Source of the DNA: Malikia granosa
GTDB taxonomy: Bacteria > Pseudomonadota > Gammaproteobacteria > Burkholderiales > Burkholderiaceae_C
Direction: 5' to 3'
Assembly: GCF_002980595.1 (NCBI RefSeq)
Contig: NZ_PVLQ01000027.1
Location: 124,001 to 188,000 of the forward strand
DNA: 64,000 nt
Shown here: in pieces, positions 47,454 to 55,963 of the stretch
Numbering within the stretch: the first letter of the stretch is position 1
Layout: each line of letters starts with the position of its first letter
Notes under the pieces: model-generated
What the model saw: only the letters and a program-made list of their open reading frames with translations
Databases searched by the model: none
What the model was told of the DNA's origin: nothing
Program-made: the position numbers and the translations under genes

Positions 47454-48380
47454 TCAATAAATCGCCGGCACGATCATCGAGTCAGGGACAGGGTGGCGGA
47501 TGTAGTCGGGGTTGCGCACGCGGGCCGGCAGCACCACTTCCGGCTTCTCGATCTCGTGGTAGTCGAACTGGGTCAGCAGGTGATGGATGCAGTTCAGGCG
47601 TGCCTTCTTCTTGTCGTCGGCCGCGACGATCCACCAGCGCGCTTCCTCGATATGGGTGCGCTCGAGCATGGTTTCCTTGACCTGGGTGTATTCCTCCCAG
47701 CGCCGGCGCGACTCGAGGTCCATAGGGCTGAGCTTCCACTGCTTGAGCGGATCGTGGATGCGGCCCAGGAAGCGCAGGTGCTGCTCGTCGTCGCTGATCG
47801 AGAACCAGTACTTGATGACCCGGATGCCCGAGCGCACCAGCATGCGCTCGAATTCAGGCACCGAGCGGTAGAACTCCTCGTACTCCTCGTCGCTGCAAAA
47901 GCCCATCACCTTCTCGACCCCGGCGCGGTTGTACCAGCTGCGGTCGAACAGCACGATCTCGCCCGCGGCCGGCAGGTGGGCGACATAGCGCTGGAAATAC
48001 CACTGGGTGCGCTCGCGGTCGTTCGGGGCCGGCAAGGCGACGGTGCGGCAGACGCGCGGGTTCAGGCGCTGGGTGATGCGCTTGATCACGCCGCCCTTGC
48101 CGGCAGCGTCCCGGCCCTCGAACAGGATCACGACTTTCTGCTTGGTCGCTGCCACCCAGTCCTGCAGCTTGACGAGTTCGGCCTGCAGCTTGAACAGCTC
48201 GCGGAAATAGGCCATGCGATGGGCCTTGTGCTCATCGGTGTTGCTGTCCGCCCCGCCGAGATCGACCCCCAGCGCGTCCGGGTTGCGATCCTCGATTTCC
48301 AGTTCCAGCTCTTCATCGTAGCTGTCGAGCAAGTCGCGCTCGATGCGCTTGATCAGTTCTTCGTGGTTGGAGGCGGCCAT
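47454..48380 (-). CDS. ppk2: Polyphosphate kinase 2 family protein (second copy)
   Basis: A 308-residue PPK2 with Walker A LFEGRDAAGKGGVIKRI near residue 87, WYFQRYVAHLPAAGEIVLFDRSWYNRAGVEKVMGFC, and KQWKLSPMDLESRRRWEEYTQVKETML. It is the short single-domain form, unlike the copy at 34272-35462. A well-formed Pho box with a fitting -10 lies 43 bases upstream. It is followed by arsC. Confidence 0.95.
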   Translation of the reverse strand: MAASNHEELIKRIERDLLDSYDEELELEIEDRNPDALGVDLGGADSNTDEHKAHRMAYFRELFKLQAELVKLQDWVAATKQKVVILFEGRDAAGKGGVIKRITQRLNPRVCRTVALPAPNDRERTQWYFQRYVAHLPAAGEIVLFDRSWYNRAGVEKVMGFCSDEEYEEFYRSVPEFERMLVRSGIRVIKYWFSISDDEQHLRFLGRIHDPLKQWKLSPMDLESRRRWEEYTQVKETMLERTHIEEARWWIVAADDKKKARLNCIHHLLTQFDYHEIEKPEVVLPARVRNPDYIRHPVPDSMIVPAIY

Positions 48381-48422
48381 GGCTATCCCAAAATAAATGA
48401 TTCAGGATCTTAGGTTGCTTTT

Positions 48423-48440
48423 ATGTCATTCGGGTGACAG
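48423..48440 (-). promoter_or_regulatory. Candidate Pho box of ppk2-arsC
   Basis: On the minus strand CTGTCAC-CCGA-ATGACAT is a 7-4-7 direct repeat, 7/7 and 5/7 to CTGTCAY. Ten bases later comes TAAGAT, a 4/6 -10. This is the spacing of PhoB-activated promoters. Confidence 0.55.
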
Positions 48441-48542
48441 AGTATGCCCCCGCTCCTTGCCCTGCCCGCCGTCCATCGGGCTGGCAAGCGTTCTAAGATA
48501 AGGGCTTGGCGCCGTGCAGGCAGCCGCACAAGGAACCGATTC

Positions 48543-49160
48543 ATGACCGTCATCGTCGTCGCCAATCCCAAGGGTGGGGTGGGCAAGTCCACCCTGGCCA
48601 CCAATGTGGCGGGCTATCTGGCCCGGCGCGGCCGTCAGGTGATGCTCGGCGATGCCGACATCCAGCAGTCCGCCAACGCCTGGCTCGGCATGCGTCCGGC
48701 CGAGGCGCGGCCCATCCAGTCCTGGGATGCCTCCGCCAGCGACGAGCTGCGCCCGCCCAAGGGCGTCAGCCATGTGGTGATCGACACGCCGGGTGGCCTG
48801 CACGGCAAGCAGATCAAGGAGGTGCTCAAGCGCGCCGACAAGCTGCTGATCCCGCTGCAGCCCAGTCCGTTCGACATGCTGGCCACGCGCGCCTTCGTCG
48901 ACGACCTGCAGGAGCGCCGCCGCGCGGCCGGGCTCGACATCGCGGTGGTCGGGATGCGGGTCGATGCGCGCACCATCGCGTCCGAGAACCTGCGCGATTT
49001 CTGCGCCGGGCTGGGCCTGCCGGTGCTGGGCTATCTGCGCGATACCCAGAACTACATCCGGCTCGCGATGCGCGGCCTGACCCTGTTCGATGTTCCGCCG
49101 GGCCAGGTGGCCAAGGACCTCGAGCAGTGGCAGCTGATCTGCGACTGGCTCGAGGCCTGA
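48543..49160 (+). CDS. ParA-family ATPase (orphan)
   Basis: A 205-residue deviant-Walker ATPase: VIVVANPKGGVGKSTLATNVAGYLA at the N-terminus, GDADIQQSANAW and HVVIDTPGGL. It is the short MipZ/ParA-like type that positions cellular cargo. No parB gene or DNA-binding domain accompanies it, so it is not an obvious chromosome-partition protein. The start is ATG 48543 (MTVIVV); the upstream open frame has no domain signal. It is convergent with the glycerophosphodiesterase gene (4-base gap). Confidence 0.88.
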   Translation: MTVIVVANPKGGVGKSTLATNVAGYLARRGRQVMLGDADIQQSANAWLGMRPAEARPIQSWDASASDELRPPKGVSHVVIDTPGGLHGKQIKEVLKRADKLLIPLQPSPFDMLATRAFVDDLQERRRAAGLDIAVVGMRVDARTIASENLRDFCAGLGLPVLGYLRDTQNYIRLAMRGLTLFDVPPGQVAKDLEQWQLICDWLEA

Positions 49161-49164
49161 GGGC

Positions 49165-50292
49165 TCAGCGCAGGGCGTTGACCGCGGCGACGCCGGTGGC
49201 CGGGAAGTCGGTGAAGACGCCGTCGATGCCGAGCTTCATGTAGTACTCCATCTCGGCCTTCGGGTCCTTGAAGCCGTAGCCGCTGGCGTCGTTGCGGAAG
49301 GTCCAGGTGTGGACCAGCAGGCCGCGCGCGTGGGCGTTCTCGATCACGCCGGTGCTGCCGTCGACGCGACGGTCGTTGATGGTCAGGCTGCTGTCGCCGG
49401 TGCGCTCGACGCCGTCGTTGACGGTCTTGACCAGGTAGGGCTTCCAGGGGCCGACGGCATCGGCATAGGTCTTGATGAAGTCCAGGCCGGCGGGCTTGAC
49501 CAGGTCGCCGAAGGTGCGCGAATCATTCTTGACCACGAAGTCGTAGGGCTTGTGATAGGGCGCGACCAGCGACATGCTGCCGTCGTCCTTGACGTCGTCG
49601 GCGTCGATCAGCTGCACCAGCTTGATGTCGGTCTTGGTGTTGAGGTACTGCAGGTTGGAGACCTCGAAGGACTGGATGAAGACCGGCGCCTTGCCCGTGT
49701 TGCCGTAGGCCGTGTGCAGGGTGCTGACCAGCTTGTCCTCGAACAGGTTGGCGCCGAACAGGCCCGCGTGGAAGGTCGAGTGCTTGACCTCGGGGTAGAT
49801 GCCGATGGTGCGACCGGTCTTGGCCGATTGCTCCTTGGCCAGCTTGATCACCTCGTCGAGGGTCGGGATCTCGAACTGGCCGTCAAAGCTCTTGTCGCGA
49901 CCGCGGGTCTGGATGGCGCGCAGCGTCTTGATCTCGGCGAGCGTGAAGTCGCTGGCGAACCAGTCCTCGGTCTCGACGCCGTCGACCATCTTCTTGCTCT
50001 TGCGGGCCGGGAACTTGGTCGCGACGTCGGTCGTGCCGCCGAGCATCGGCTCGTGGCGCACGATCATGACGCCGTCCTTGGTCAGCACCAGGTCGGGCTC
50101 GATGAAGTTGGCGCCCTGGTCGATGGCCAGCTGGTAGGAGGCCAGGGTGTGCTCGGGGCGTTCGCCGCTGGCACCGCGGTGACCGATCACGATCGGGGCA
50201 TCGCCCGACAGGGTCTTGAAGGCGGGTTCGCCATCGCCGCAGGCTTGCAGCAGGGCCAGTGACAGCAGGGCGAGGGAGGCTTGGAGTTTCAT
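49165..50292 (-). CDS. glpQ: Glycerophosphodiester phosphodiesterase lipoprotein
   Basis: A 375-residue GDPD-family enzyme with a lipoprotein signal peptide whose lipobox is LLQACG (Cys18). Catalytic blocks are IGHRGASGERPEHTLASYQLAIDQGANFIEPDLVLTKDG and VRHEPMLGGTTD; LHTWTFRND and DGVFTDFP close the barrel. It would hydrolyse glycerophosphodiesters from degraded phospholipids at the envelope and release phosphate-containing products for uptake. That suits the phosphate-starvation context, although I do not trust any Pho box directly before it. Confidence 0.93.
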   Translation of the reverse strand: MKLQASLALLSLALLQACGDGEPAFKTLSGDAPIVIGHRGASGERPEHTLASYQLAIDQGANFIEPDLVLTKDGVMIVRHEPMLGGTTDVATKFPARKSKKMVDGVETEDWFASDFTLAEIKTLRAIQTRGRDKSFDGQFEIPTLDEVIKLAKEQSAKTGRTIGIYPEVKHSTFHAGLFGANLFEDKLVSTLHTAYGNTGKAPVFIQSFEVSNLQYLNTKTDIKLVQLIDADDVKDDGSMSLVAPYHKPYDFVVKNDSRTFGDLVKPAGLDFIKTYADAVGPWKPYLVKTVNDGVERTGDSSLTINDRRVDGSTGVIENAHARGLLVHTWTFRNDASGYGFKDPKAEMEYYMKLGIDGVFTDFPATGVAAVNALR

Positions 50293-50508
50293 GTTCAGGG
50301 TTGGATGCTGGATAGGAAAGTGACAAGCCTGCAGGGCAGACCGGACCTATTGATTCTGTTCATTGCCATGTCAGGATCACGTCGGTTGCATGTCATTTCA
50401 GTGACCATCGAGGCATGGCTTGCCAGTGCCTGCTCGCCATGAGGTGGCGGGTTTCATGAACCTGACTTGTCGCCGCACTAGCATGGGCCCCATTTGGAGC
50501 CTGAAATC

Positions 50509-51501
50509 ATGAACAAGCGCTTGCTGGCCGGATTCGTCCTGTCCCTGTGTGCGGCTGCCGTACAAGCCCAGTCCTTCTCGTTTGGCCTCTGGGGCGACAT
50601 GCCCTACAAGAAGGCCGGTGACGAGGCCAAGATGCCGGCCCTGCTGCGCAGCATCGGCGGCTCGGACATCGCTTTCTCGATCTACAACGGCGACATCAAG
50701 GACGGCAGCTCCGCCTGCAGCGACGAGGTCTATACCCAGGCGCTCGACATGTTCGGCCAGCTCAGGCAGCCCGTGGTCTATGTGCCTGGCGACAACGAGT
50801 GGACCGACTGCCACCGCAAGAACAATGGCGGCTACGATGCGCTCGAGCGGCTGGACCATCTGCGCAAGGTCATGATCCCGAGCACGCGCAGCCTCGGCCA
50901 GCGCCAGATGGAGCTGAGCCGCCAGGGCAAGCTGGGCGAGAAATACGTCGAGAATGCCCGCTTCCAGCACCGCGACATCGAGTTCCTGACCTTCAACATC
51001 CCGGGATCGAACAACAACCGGGTGCTCGACGAGAAGGAATGCAGCAACAAGAGCGTGCGCACGGCCAGCCAGTGCGAGGCGGCCAATGCCGAATACGCCG
51101 AGCGCGATGCGGCCAACATCGCCTGGCTGCGCGAGGGCTTTGCCCAGGCCAGCGAAAAGAAGGCGCGCGGCCTCGTGGTCGTGATGCAGGCCGATCCGGG
51201 CTTCGACCTGCCCGAGACCGAGTCGGTCGACGAGAGCCTGGCGCCGGGTGTCAGCGGATATCGCCGCTTCATCGACGCGCTGGTCGCCGAGACCGAGCGC
51301 TTTGCCGGCCAGGTGCTGCTGGTGCATGGCGACACCCATTTCTTCAAGGTCGACAAGCCGCTCTACAGCCCGGCCAAGCTGCTGCCCAATCTGACCCGCC
51401 TGCAGACCTTCGGCAGCCCGTCGATCCACTGGGTGCGGGTCGTGGTCGAGCCCAAGACCCCGCATGTCTTCAACATCCAGCCGGTGATCGTCAAGCAGTA
51501 A
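50509..51501 (+). CDS. Secreted metallophosphoesterase-like protein
   Basis: A 330-residue exported protein with a signal peptide ending VQAQS near residue 21. It shows a calcineurin-like order of motifs, GLWGDMPY, YNGDIKDGS, VPGDNEWTDC and VHGDTHFF. The first motif lacks the usual D-x-H and the third has GDNE in place of GNHD/E, so metal ligands are partly altered. I start it at ATG 50509; an in-frame TTG at 50494 would add five residues. It diverges from glpQ and probably acts on a periplasmic phosphoester. Substrate unknown. Confidence 0.8.
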   Translation: MNKRLLAGFVLSLCAAAVQAQSFSFGLWGDMPYKKAGDEAKMPALLRSIGGSDIAFSIYNGDIKDGSSACSDEVYTQALDMFGQLRQPVVYVPGDNEWTDCHRKNNGGYDALERLDHLRKVMIPSTRSLGQRQMELSRQGKLGEKYVENARFQHRDIEFLTFNIPGSNNNRVLDEKECSNKSVRTASQCEAANAEYAERDAANIAWLREGFAQASEKKARGLVVVMQADPGFDLPETESVDESLAPGVSGYRRFIDALVAETERFAGQVLLVHGDTHFFKVDKPLYSPAKLLPNLTRLQTFGSPSIHWVRVVVEPKTPHVFNIQPVIVKQ

Positions 51502-51567
51502 GCAGGCAGGGGCTCTGGCGAGCCCCCGGTCGGTCGATGCGTCGTCGGCGTCAGGCGGCGCTGCGCT

Positions 51568-52029
51568 TCACTTCCTGCCCAGGGACAGCATCATCAGCGT
51601 GCGTCCGAATTCTTCCGCTTCGCCGAGGGGGTGGAAGCCGAGCTGGGCAAAGCGCTTGCGGTGGCGGGTCGAGACCAGCAGGGTACCCGACGGGTATTGG
51701 CTGCGCACCCAGTCGATGCGGGCCTGCACCAGCGCGCGCGCGATGCCGCGACCGCGCGCCTGCGCGGCGACCGCGGACAGATACAACACATGGGTGTTCG
51801 AGGCCCAGTCGGCCGCCTTGATGCCGCCGGCACCCACCACCTCGCCATCCAGCCGGGCGATGTAGAAGCGCCGGTAGAAGGGCGCTTCGACGGGCTGGAG
51901 CACGGCCCGGATGCGCTCGACACTGTAGCGTCCCGGCTCGTTGAAGGCATTGACCAGTACGGCCGCTGCGGCGTCCAGCGTCGCGCTGTCGGCAGGGTCC
52001 AGCAGTGAGATGTGCAGGGCTTGGCTCAT
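51568..52029 (-). CDS. GNAT-family N-acetyltransferase
   Basis: A 153-residue GNAT protein. The acetyl-CoA loop is VAAQARGRGIARALVQAR (R/QxxGxG/A), preceded by GAGGIKAADWASNTHVLYLSAVA. I use ATG 52029. ATG 52083, which overlaps the glycosyltransferase stop as ATGA, is possible and would add 18 residues. It is the last gene after the decarboxylase and glycosyltransferase. The substrate cannot be inferred. Confidence 0.85.
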   Translation of the reverse strand: MSQALHISLLDPADSATLDAAAAVLVNAFNEPGRYSVERIRAVLQPVEAPFYRRFYIARLDGEVVGAGGIKAADWASNTHVLYLSAVAAQARGRGIARALVQARIDWVRSQYPSGTLLVSTRHRKRFAQLGFHPLGEAEEFGRTLMMLSLGRK

Positions 52030-52079
52030 GGTTGATTCCGGCTTGAACGTGAGCGCATGATGGGGTGTCAATGTGACAG

Positions 52080-53216
52080 TCATGCGGGACTGGGGGCGCG
52101 CGCGTGCTCGAGGATCTGGCTCAGCAGGGGCGGGATCTCGAACAGCGCCCGGTTGTCGATCCGCCCGACGTTGGCGCGGAACTCGTCCAGCCGCCTGGTC
52201 AGCTGCTCGACGGCGCCCGCCAGGGTGCGCAGGCTGTCGTGCACCACGCCCAGCCCATGCTCGCGCACCCAGTCGGCGTTGTAGCGTTCCTGCGGCATGG
52301 TCCAGGCGTTGTCGACCACGATCACCGGCAGGCCCTGCTGCACCGCTTCGCTCAGGCTGCCCGGGCCTGGCTTGCCGATGAAGTAGTCGGCCAGCTGCAT
52401 GTAGTAGGGGATGTCGCGGCTGAACTCGACCACCAGCCGCGGCGCCGCGGCTGGCTCGGCGCGCAGCTGGCTGGCCAGCGCGCGGTTGTGGCCGCAGACC
52501 AGGATCAGCTGCTGGTCGGCCAGCCGGCGCGCAATGCCCAGCATGGCCTTGGAGCCATGGCCGCCGAACATCACGATGCCGGTCTTGCGCCGCGGGTCCA
52601 GGCCATGGCGGGCCCGCTCCTGGTCCCGGTTGCCCAGCCGCGGGCGGTAGAAGTCGGGCCGGATGATCATGCCCGAGGTGGCATGGATGCGTTCCGCGTC
52701 ATGGCCCAGGGCGCGTGCCTGCTCGACCGCCCGCGGCGTGCCGCAGATGAAATGCTGGGCCTGGCCCGCTTCGATCCAGAAATGTGGCGGCAGGTCGGCC
52801 AGGTCGGTCAGCACGGTCACATACGGCACCCCCGGCAGAGCCGAGTTCAGGCTGTCGTAGAGCGCGCGGTTGAAGTTGGGCACCAGCGAGACCACGATGT
52901 CGGGCTCGGTGCGCAGCCAGTGCTGCTGCAGCTGGCGCGTCAGCTTCGGATGCAGCAGCCGGATCAGGGCCTGCAGCAGCTTGAGTTCCTGCGCCATGCC
53001 CAGGGTCCAGCCGCGCGCCAGGCGCCGGTTGTACCAGTCCTCGGGCGCGCTGCCGGTCAGCTTGCGAAAGCGCTGCTGCGGGTCGAGCACCTCGAACAGG
53101 TTGACCAGGCGTACCTGCCAGCCGGCGTCCTGCGCCTGCAGGGCGCCCGAGAGTGCCTGCGCCGAGGCCAGATGGCCGCCGCCGGCATTGAAGTAGACCA
53201 GGTCGATCCGGTTCAT
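52080..53216 (-). CDS. MGDG-synthase/UgtP-like diacylglycerol glycosyltransferase
   Basis: A 378-residue GT28-type enzyme. It begins IDLVYFNAGGGHLASAQAL, the glycine-rich loop of MGDG synthases and processive diacylglycerol glucosyltransferases. The nucleotide-sugar site lies in MFGGHGSKAML and FIGKPGPGSLSEAVQQGLPVIV. It would transfer a sugar from UDP-sugar to diacylglycerol and so make a phosphorus-free glycolipid. It follows the PSD-like gene by 31 bases, and shares its candidate Pho-controlled promoter. A peptidoglycan role (MurG) is unlikely because the sequence lacks the MurG pattern. Confidence 0.85.
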   Translation of the reverse strand: MNRIDLVYFNAGGGHLASAQALSGALQAQDAGWQVRLVNLFEVLDPQQRFRKLTGSAPEDWYNRRLARGWTLGMAQELKLLQALIRLLHPKLTRQLQQHWLRTEPDIVVSLVPNFNRALYDSLNSALPGVPYVTVLTDLADLPPHFWIEAGQAQHFICGTPRAVEQARALGHDAERIHATSGMIIRPDFYRPRLGNRDQERARHGLDPRRKTGIVMFGGHGSKAMLGIARRLADQQLILVCGHNRALASQLRAEPAAAPRLVVEFSRDIPYYMQLADYFIGKPGPGSLSEAVQQGLPVIVVDNAWTMPQERYNADWVREHGLGVVHDSLRTLAGAVEQLTRRLDEFRANVGRIDNRALFEIPPLLSQILEHARAPSPA

Positions 53217-53247
53217 GCGCTGCTCCCGGGTTGCGCGCGGGGGCGCT

Positions 53248-54132
53248 TCACGAGGCCTGGCCTTGCCGTGCGCGGCGCAGCAGGGCCTGGCCCGCGCGCA
53301 GCCGGCTGCCGCTGGCGATGCCCTCGGCCAGTTCCATGCCGGGCGGGGCGATCACGATGATGGTCGAGCCATGCTCGAACCAGCCCATCTGCTGGCCCTT
53401 GGCCAGACTGGCCTGGCAGGGGATGACGTTCGGGCCGCGGTAGCGCAGGTTCAGCAGCAGGTCGATGAAGGTGAAGCGCATGCTGGCGACCAGGATCGCC
53501 GCCACCGGCACCAGCAGCAGCGGCGTGCCGTCGGACTGCAGCCTGGCCTCGATCACCGCACGCTCGTTGCGGCAGAACAGGCGCTCGACCCTTTTCAGCG
53601 CGATCGGGTTCACGTTCCAGGTGTCGCCCGAGATATAGGTCACGCGGTCGATCTCGATGTCGTGCGGGGCGTGGAAGCGGTGGTACATGCTCGAGGTCAG
53701 GCGCAGGGTGACATAGCTGCCGCCGGCAAAGCGCTCGGGCAGCTCGCGCGAGCCGAGCAGCTCGTGCAGTTCGTAGTCCATGCCCTTGGCCTGCAGCGCC
53801 CGGCAGCCGTCGAGCTGGCCGCAGGCGCCGACGATGGCATCGCTCGGGCTGGCGATGATCTCGGGGCGCGGGTCGCTCGGGCGCGCGCCTTCCTTGAGCT
53901 CGCGCGTGAAGCAGTCGTGCAGGCTGTCGAAGCGTTGCTGCCGGGATTCGCTCAGGTCGAGCTCGGTGAACAGGCGCCAGACTGCGATCGAGAAGCGGGT
54001 CAGCAAGGGACTGCGCAGCTGGCTGTACCAGCCCATCAGATGGGTCAGCGCGATGCGCGGCACCCGGTTGGTCAGCAGGAAGTTCAGGTCTTCCTGCAGC
54101 AGCAGGCGGTCGCGCAGTCGGGTGGTATTCAT
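53248..54132 (-). CDS. Phosphatidylserine decarboxylase-family proenzyme
   Basis: A 294-residue PSD-type protein. The pyruvoyl-forming motif is WFEHGSTIIVIAPPG (self-cleavage between Gly and Ser), with MYHRFHAPHDIEI and YISGDTWNVNP as other family blocks. PSD makes phosphatidylethanolamine from phosphatidylserine. The location in a putative phosphate-starvation unit with a glycolipid synthase is odd for that job, so the true substrate may differ. I start it at ATG 54132 (MNTTRL). It may be a second, specialised PSD; the housekeeping gene would be elsewhere. Confidence 0.88.
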   Translation of the reverse strand: MNTTRLRDRLLLQEDLNFLLTNRVPRIALTHLMGWYSQLRSPLLTRFSIAVWRLFTELDLSESRQQRFDSLHDCFTRELKEGARPSDPRPEIIASPSDAIVGACGQLDGCRALQAKGMDYELHELLGSRELPERFAGGSYVTLRLTSSMYHRFHAPHDIEIDRVTYISGDTWNVNPIALKRVERLFCRNERAVIEARLQSDGTPLLLVPVAAILVASMRFTFIDLLLNLRYRGPNVIPCQASLAKGQQMGWFEHGSTIIVIAPPGMELAEGIASGSRLRAGQALLRRARQGQAS

Positions 54133-54173
54133 GGTCTTGTCAAAAGCGATGCGTACAACTGTCACCGTTCACT

Positions 54174-54191
54174 TTGAAAGGCTCATGACAT
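54174..54191 (-). promoter_or_regulatory. Candidate Pho box of the PSD-glycosyltransferase unit
   Basis: On the minus strand ATGTCAT-GAGC-CTTTCAA matches 6/7 and 5/7. A CTGTCAC (54159-54165) facing the other way may belong to the divergent PLP-enzyme gene. The -10 region is weak, so confidence is modest. Confidence 0.4.
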
Positions 54192-55839
54192 GTCCGTTGA
54201 GATCGCAATGACCGCTGGCGCCCTGGTGGCTGGTTTCCCCTGGCTGCGCCGGCGACTCCAGCTGTCGCGGGCCAAGCACCCCTCGCTGGCCGGGCATTCG
54301 CGCATGGCCAAGCGCATCGCGCGCCTGTTGCCGGGCTATTCCTATGGCGAGCAGGAGTTCTTCGGCGTCGATGGCGCGCCGGCCGAAGTCCAGCAGCAGC
54401 GCCGCGCCGGCTTCGCCCGCCTCTCGAGCCATCTGCGCGAGGCGGCACCGCGCTCGCTCGCGCTCACCGCGCAGGCGCGCGAGGGCCTGTCCGACCTGCA
54501 GTTGACCGGGCGCTACCGGGTGCCGTTCCAGTTCAGCGCCCATGTACGCGAGCAGCTGCCGGTCGGCGCCTTCTGGGAATCGGCCGAGGGCGTGCAGCTG
54601 CAGGACCTCGACGGCCAGCGCTTTTACGACCTGACCGGCAGCTACGGCGTCAATGTCTTCGGCGTCGATTTCTACAAGCAGTGCATGGAGGAGGGCGCGC
54701 GCATCGGGGCCGCGCTCGGTCCGGTGCTCGGCGGCTACCACCCCTGCGTGGCCGAGAACATTCAGTGGCTGCGCGAGATCTCGGGGCTCAACGAGGTGAG
54801 CTTCCACATGTCGGGCACCGAGGCCGTGATGCAGGCGGTGCGGCTGGCGCGCTACCATACCGGCAAGAAGCATCTGGTGCGCTTCACCGGTGCCTACCAT
54901 GGCTGGTGGGAGGACGTGCAGCCCGGTCCCGGCAATCCGCTGCCGCCGCGCGAGACCTATACCCTCAACGACATGGACCCGCGTGCCTTGCAGGTGCTGC
55001 GCACGCGCCAGGACATCGCCTGCGTGCTGGTCAATCCGCTGCAGGCGCTGCACCCGAACCGCAATGCGCCGGGCGACTCGACCCTGGTCGACGGCAGTCG
55101 TACGGCCGGCTTCGACCGCGCCGCCTATGCCGACTGGCTGCGCCAGCTGCGCCAGGTCTGCAGCGAGCGCGGCATCGTGCTGATCCTGGACGAGGTCTTC
55201 GTCGGCTTCCGGCTCGCGCCTGGCGGCGCGCAGGAGTATTTCGGCATCCAGGCCGACCTGGTCACCTATGGCAAGACGCTGGGCGGCGGTTTCCCGGTCG
55301 GCGTGGTCTGCGGCAAGGCGGCGCTGATGCGCCGCTTCAAGCCCGAGCGGCCGGCCGACCTGTGCTTTGCGCGCGGCACCTTCAATGCCCATCCCTATGT
55401 GATGGGGGCCATGAACGCCTTCCTGCGCCGGCTGCGCACGCCCGAGCTGCAGGCGGTCTACCAGGGGCTCGACGAGCGCTGGCGCGATCGCGCCCAGGCC
55501 TTCAACCAGGCGCTGCAGCAAGCCGGCCTGCCGCTGCGGGTCGAGGCGCTCTCGAGCATCTGGACCGTCAACTACACCCAGCCCTCGCGCTACCACTGGC
55601 TGCTGCAGTACTACCTGCGCGAGCAGGGCCTGGCCTTGAGCTGGGTCGGTACCGGACGCCTCGTCTTCAGCCTCAGCTACAGCGATGCCGACATGGCAGA
55701 GGTCACGCGCCGCTTCCTCGAGGCGGGCCGGCGCATGCAGGCTGATGGCTGGTGGTGGAGCGCGCCCGGACTGACGCACCAGTCTATCCGGCGCCGCCTG
55801 CTGCGCGAGATGCTGGCCCGCAAGCTGGGCCTGCGCTGA
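54190..55839 (+). CDS. Class-III PLP-dependent aminotransferase/aminomutase-like protein
   Basis: A 549-residue protein. Residues from about 110 on match glutamate-1-semialdehyde aminomutase-like enzymes: GSYGVNVFG, SFHMSGTEAVMQAVRLAR, FTGAYHGWW, LILDEVFVGFRLAPGG and the PLP Lys in LVTYGKTLGGGFPVG. About 100 N-terminal residues are extra and Arg-rich (WLRRRLQLSRAKH), possibly membrane-associating. It is not HemL: the extension and the lipid-gene context differ. It diverges from the PSD-like gene across 57 bases. I suspect a role in making an amino head group, which is inference. Confidence 0.85.
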   Translation: MSVEIAMTAGALVAGFPWLRRRLQLSRAKHPSLAGHSRMAKRIARLLPGYSYGEQEFFGVDGAPAEVQQQRRAGFARLSSHLREAAPRSLALTAQAREGLSDLQLTGRYRVPFQFSAHVREQLPVGAFWESAEGVQLQDLDGQRFYDLTGSYGVNVFGVDFYKQCMEEGARIGAALGPVLGGYHPCVAENIQWLREISGLNEVSFHMSGTEAVMQAVRLARYHTGKKHLVRFTGAYHGWWEDVQPGPGNPLPPRETYTLNDMDPRALQVLRTRQDIACVLVNPLQALHPNRNAPGDSTLVDGSRTAGFDRAAYADWLRQLRQVCSERGIVLILDEVFVGFRLAPGGAQEYFGIQADLVTYGKTLGGGFPVGVVCGKAALMRRFKPERPADLCFARGTFNAHPYVMGAMNAFLRRLRTPELQAVYQGLDERWRDRAQAFNQALQQAGLPLRVEALSSIWTVNYTQPSRYHWLLQYYLREQGLALSWVGTGRLVFSLSYSDADMAEVTRRFLEAGRRMQADGWWWSAPGLTHQSIRRRLLREMLARKLGLR

Positions 55840-55872
55840 AGTCCGGCGTCTTTTCACGCGGCTGACCAGATC

Positions 55873-55890
55873 CTGTCGGCGGCCTGACAC
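55873..55890 (+). promoter_or_regulatory. Candidate Pho box of the 56-residue gene
   Basis: CTGTCGG-CGGC-CTGACAC is a 7-4-7 repeat with 5/7 and 6/7 matches. GATAAA (about 55915-55920) is a possible -10 but lies farther away than ideal. Confidence 0.4.
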
Positions 55891-55922
55891 ACAGCGGCTC
55901 GAGAATCCTCGCTAGATAAACA

Positions 55923-55945
55923 GCCCGGCCGCAAACAGGCCGGGC
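55923..55945 (+). promoter_or_regulatory. Hairpin upstream of the 56-residue gene
   Basis: GCCCGGCC-GCAAACA-GGCCGGGC is a perfect 8-bp stem with a 7-base loop and no T tract. It lies in the leader of the small gene, 18 bases before its ATG. It could be a weak terminator of the PLP-enzyme gene or a leader element. Confidence 0.45.
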
Positions 55946-55963
55946 GTCTGGCAGAGGAGCATC

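Noticed and set aside
50309-50326. Pho box before glpQ (TTGTCAC-TTTC-CTATCCA, minus strand)
   Set aside because: The second half is poor (4/7) and the element ends only 16 bases before the start codon, leaving no room for a promoter.
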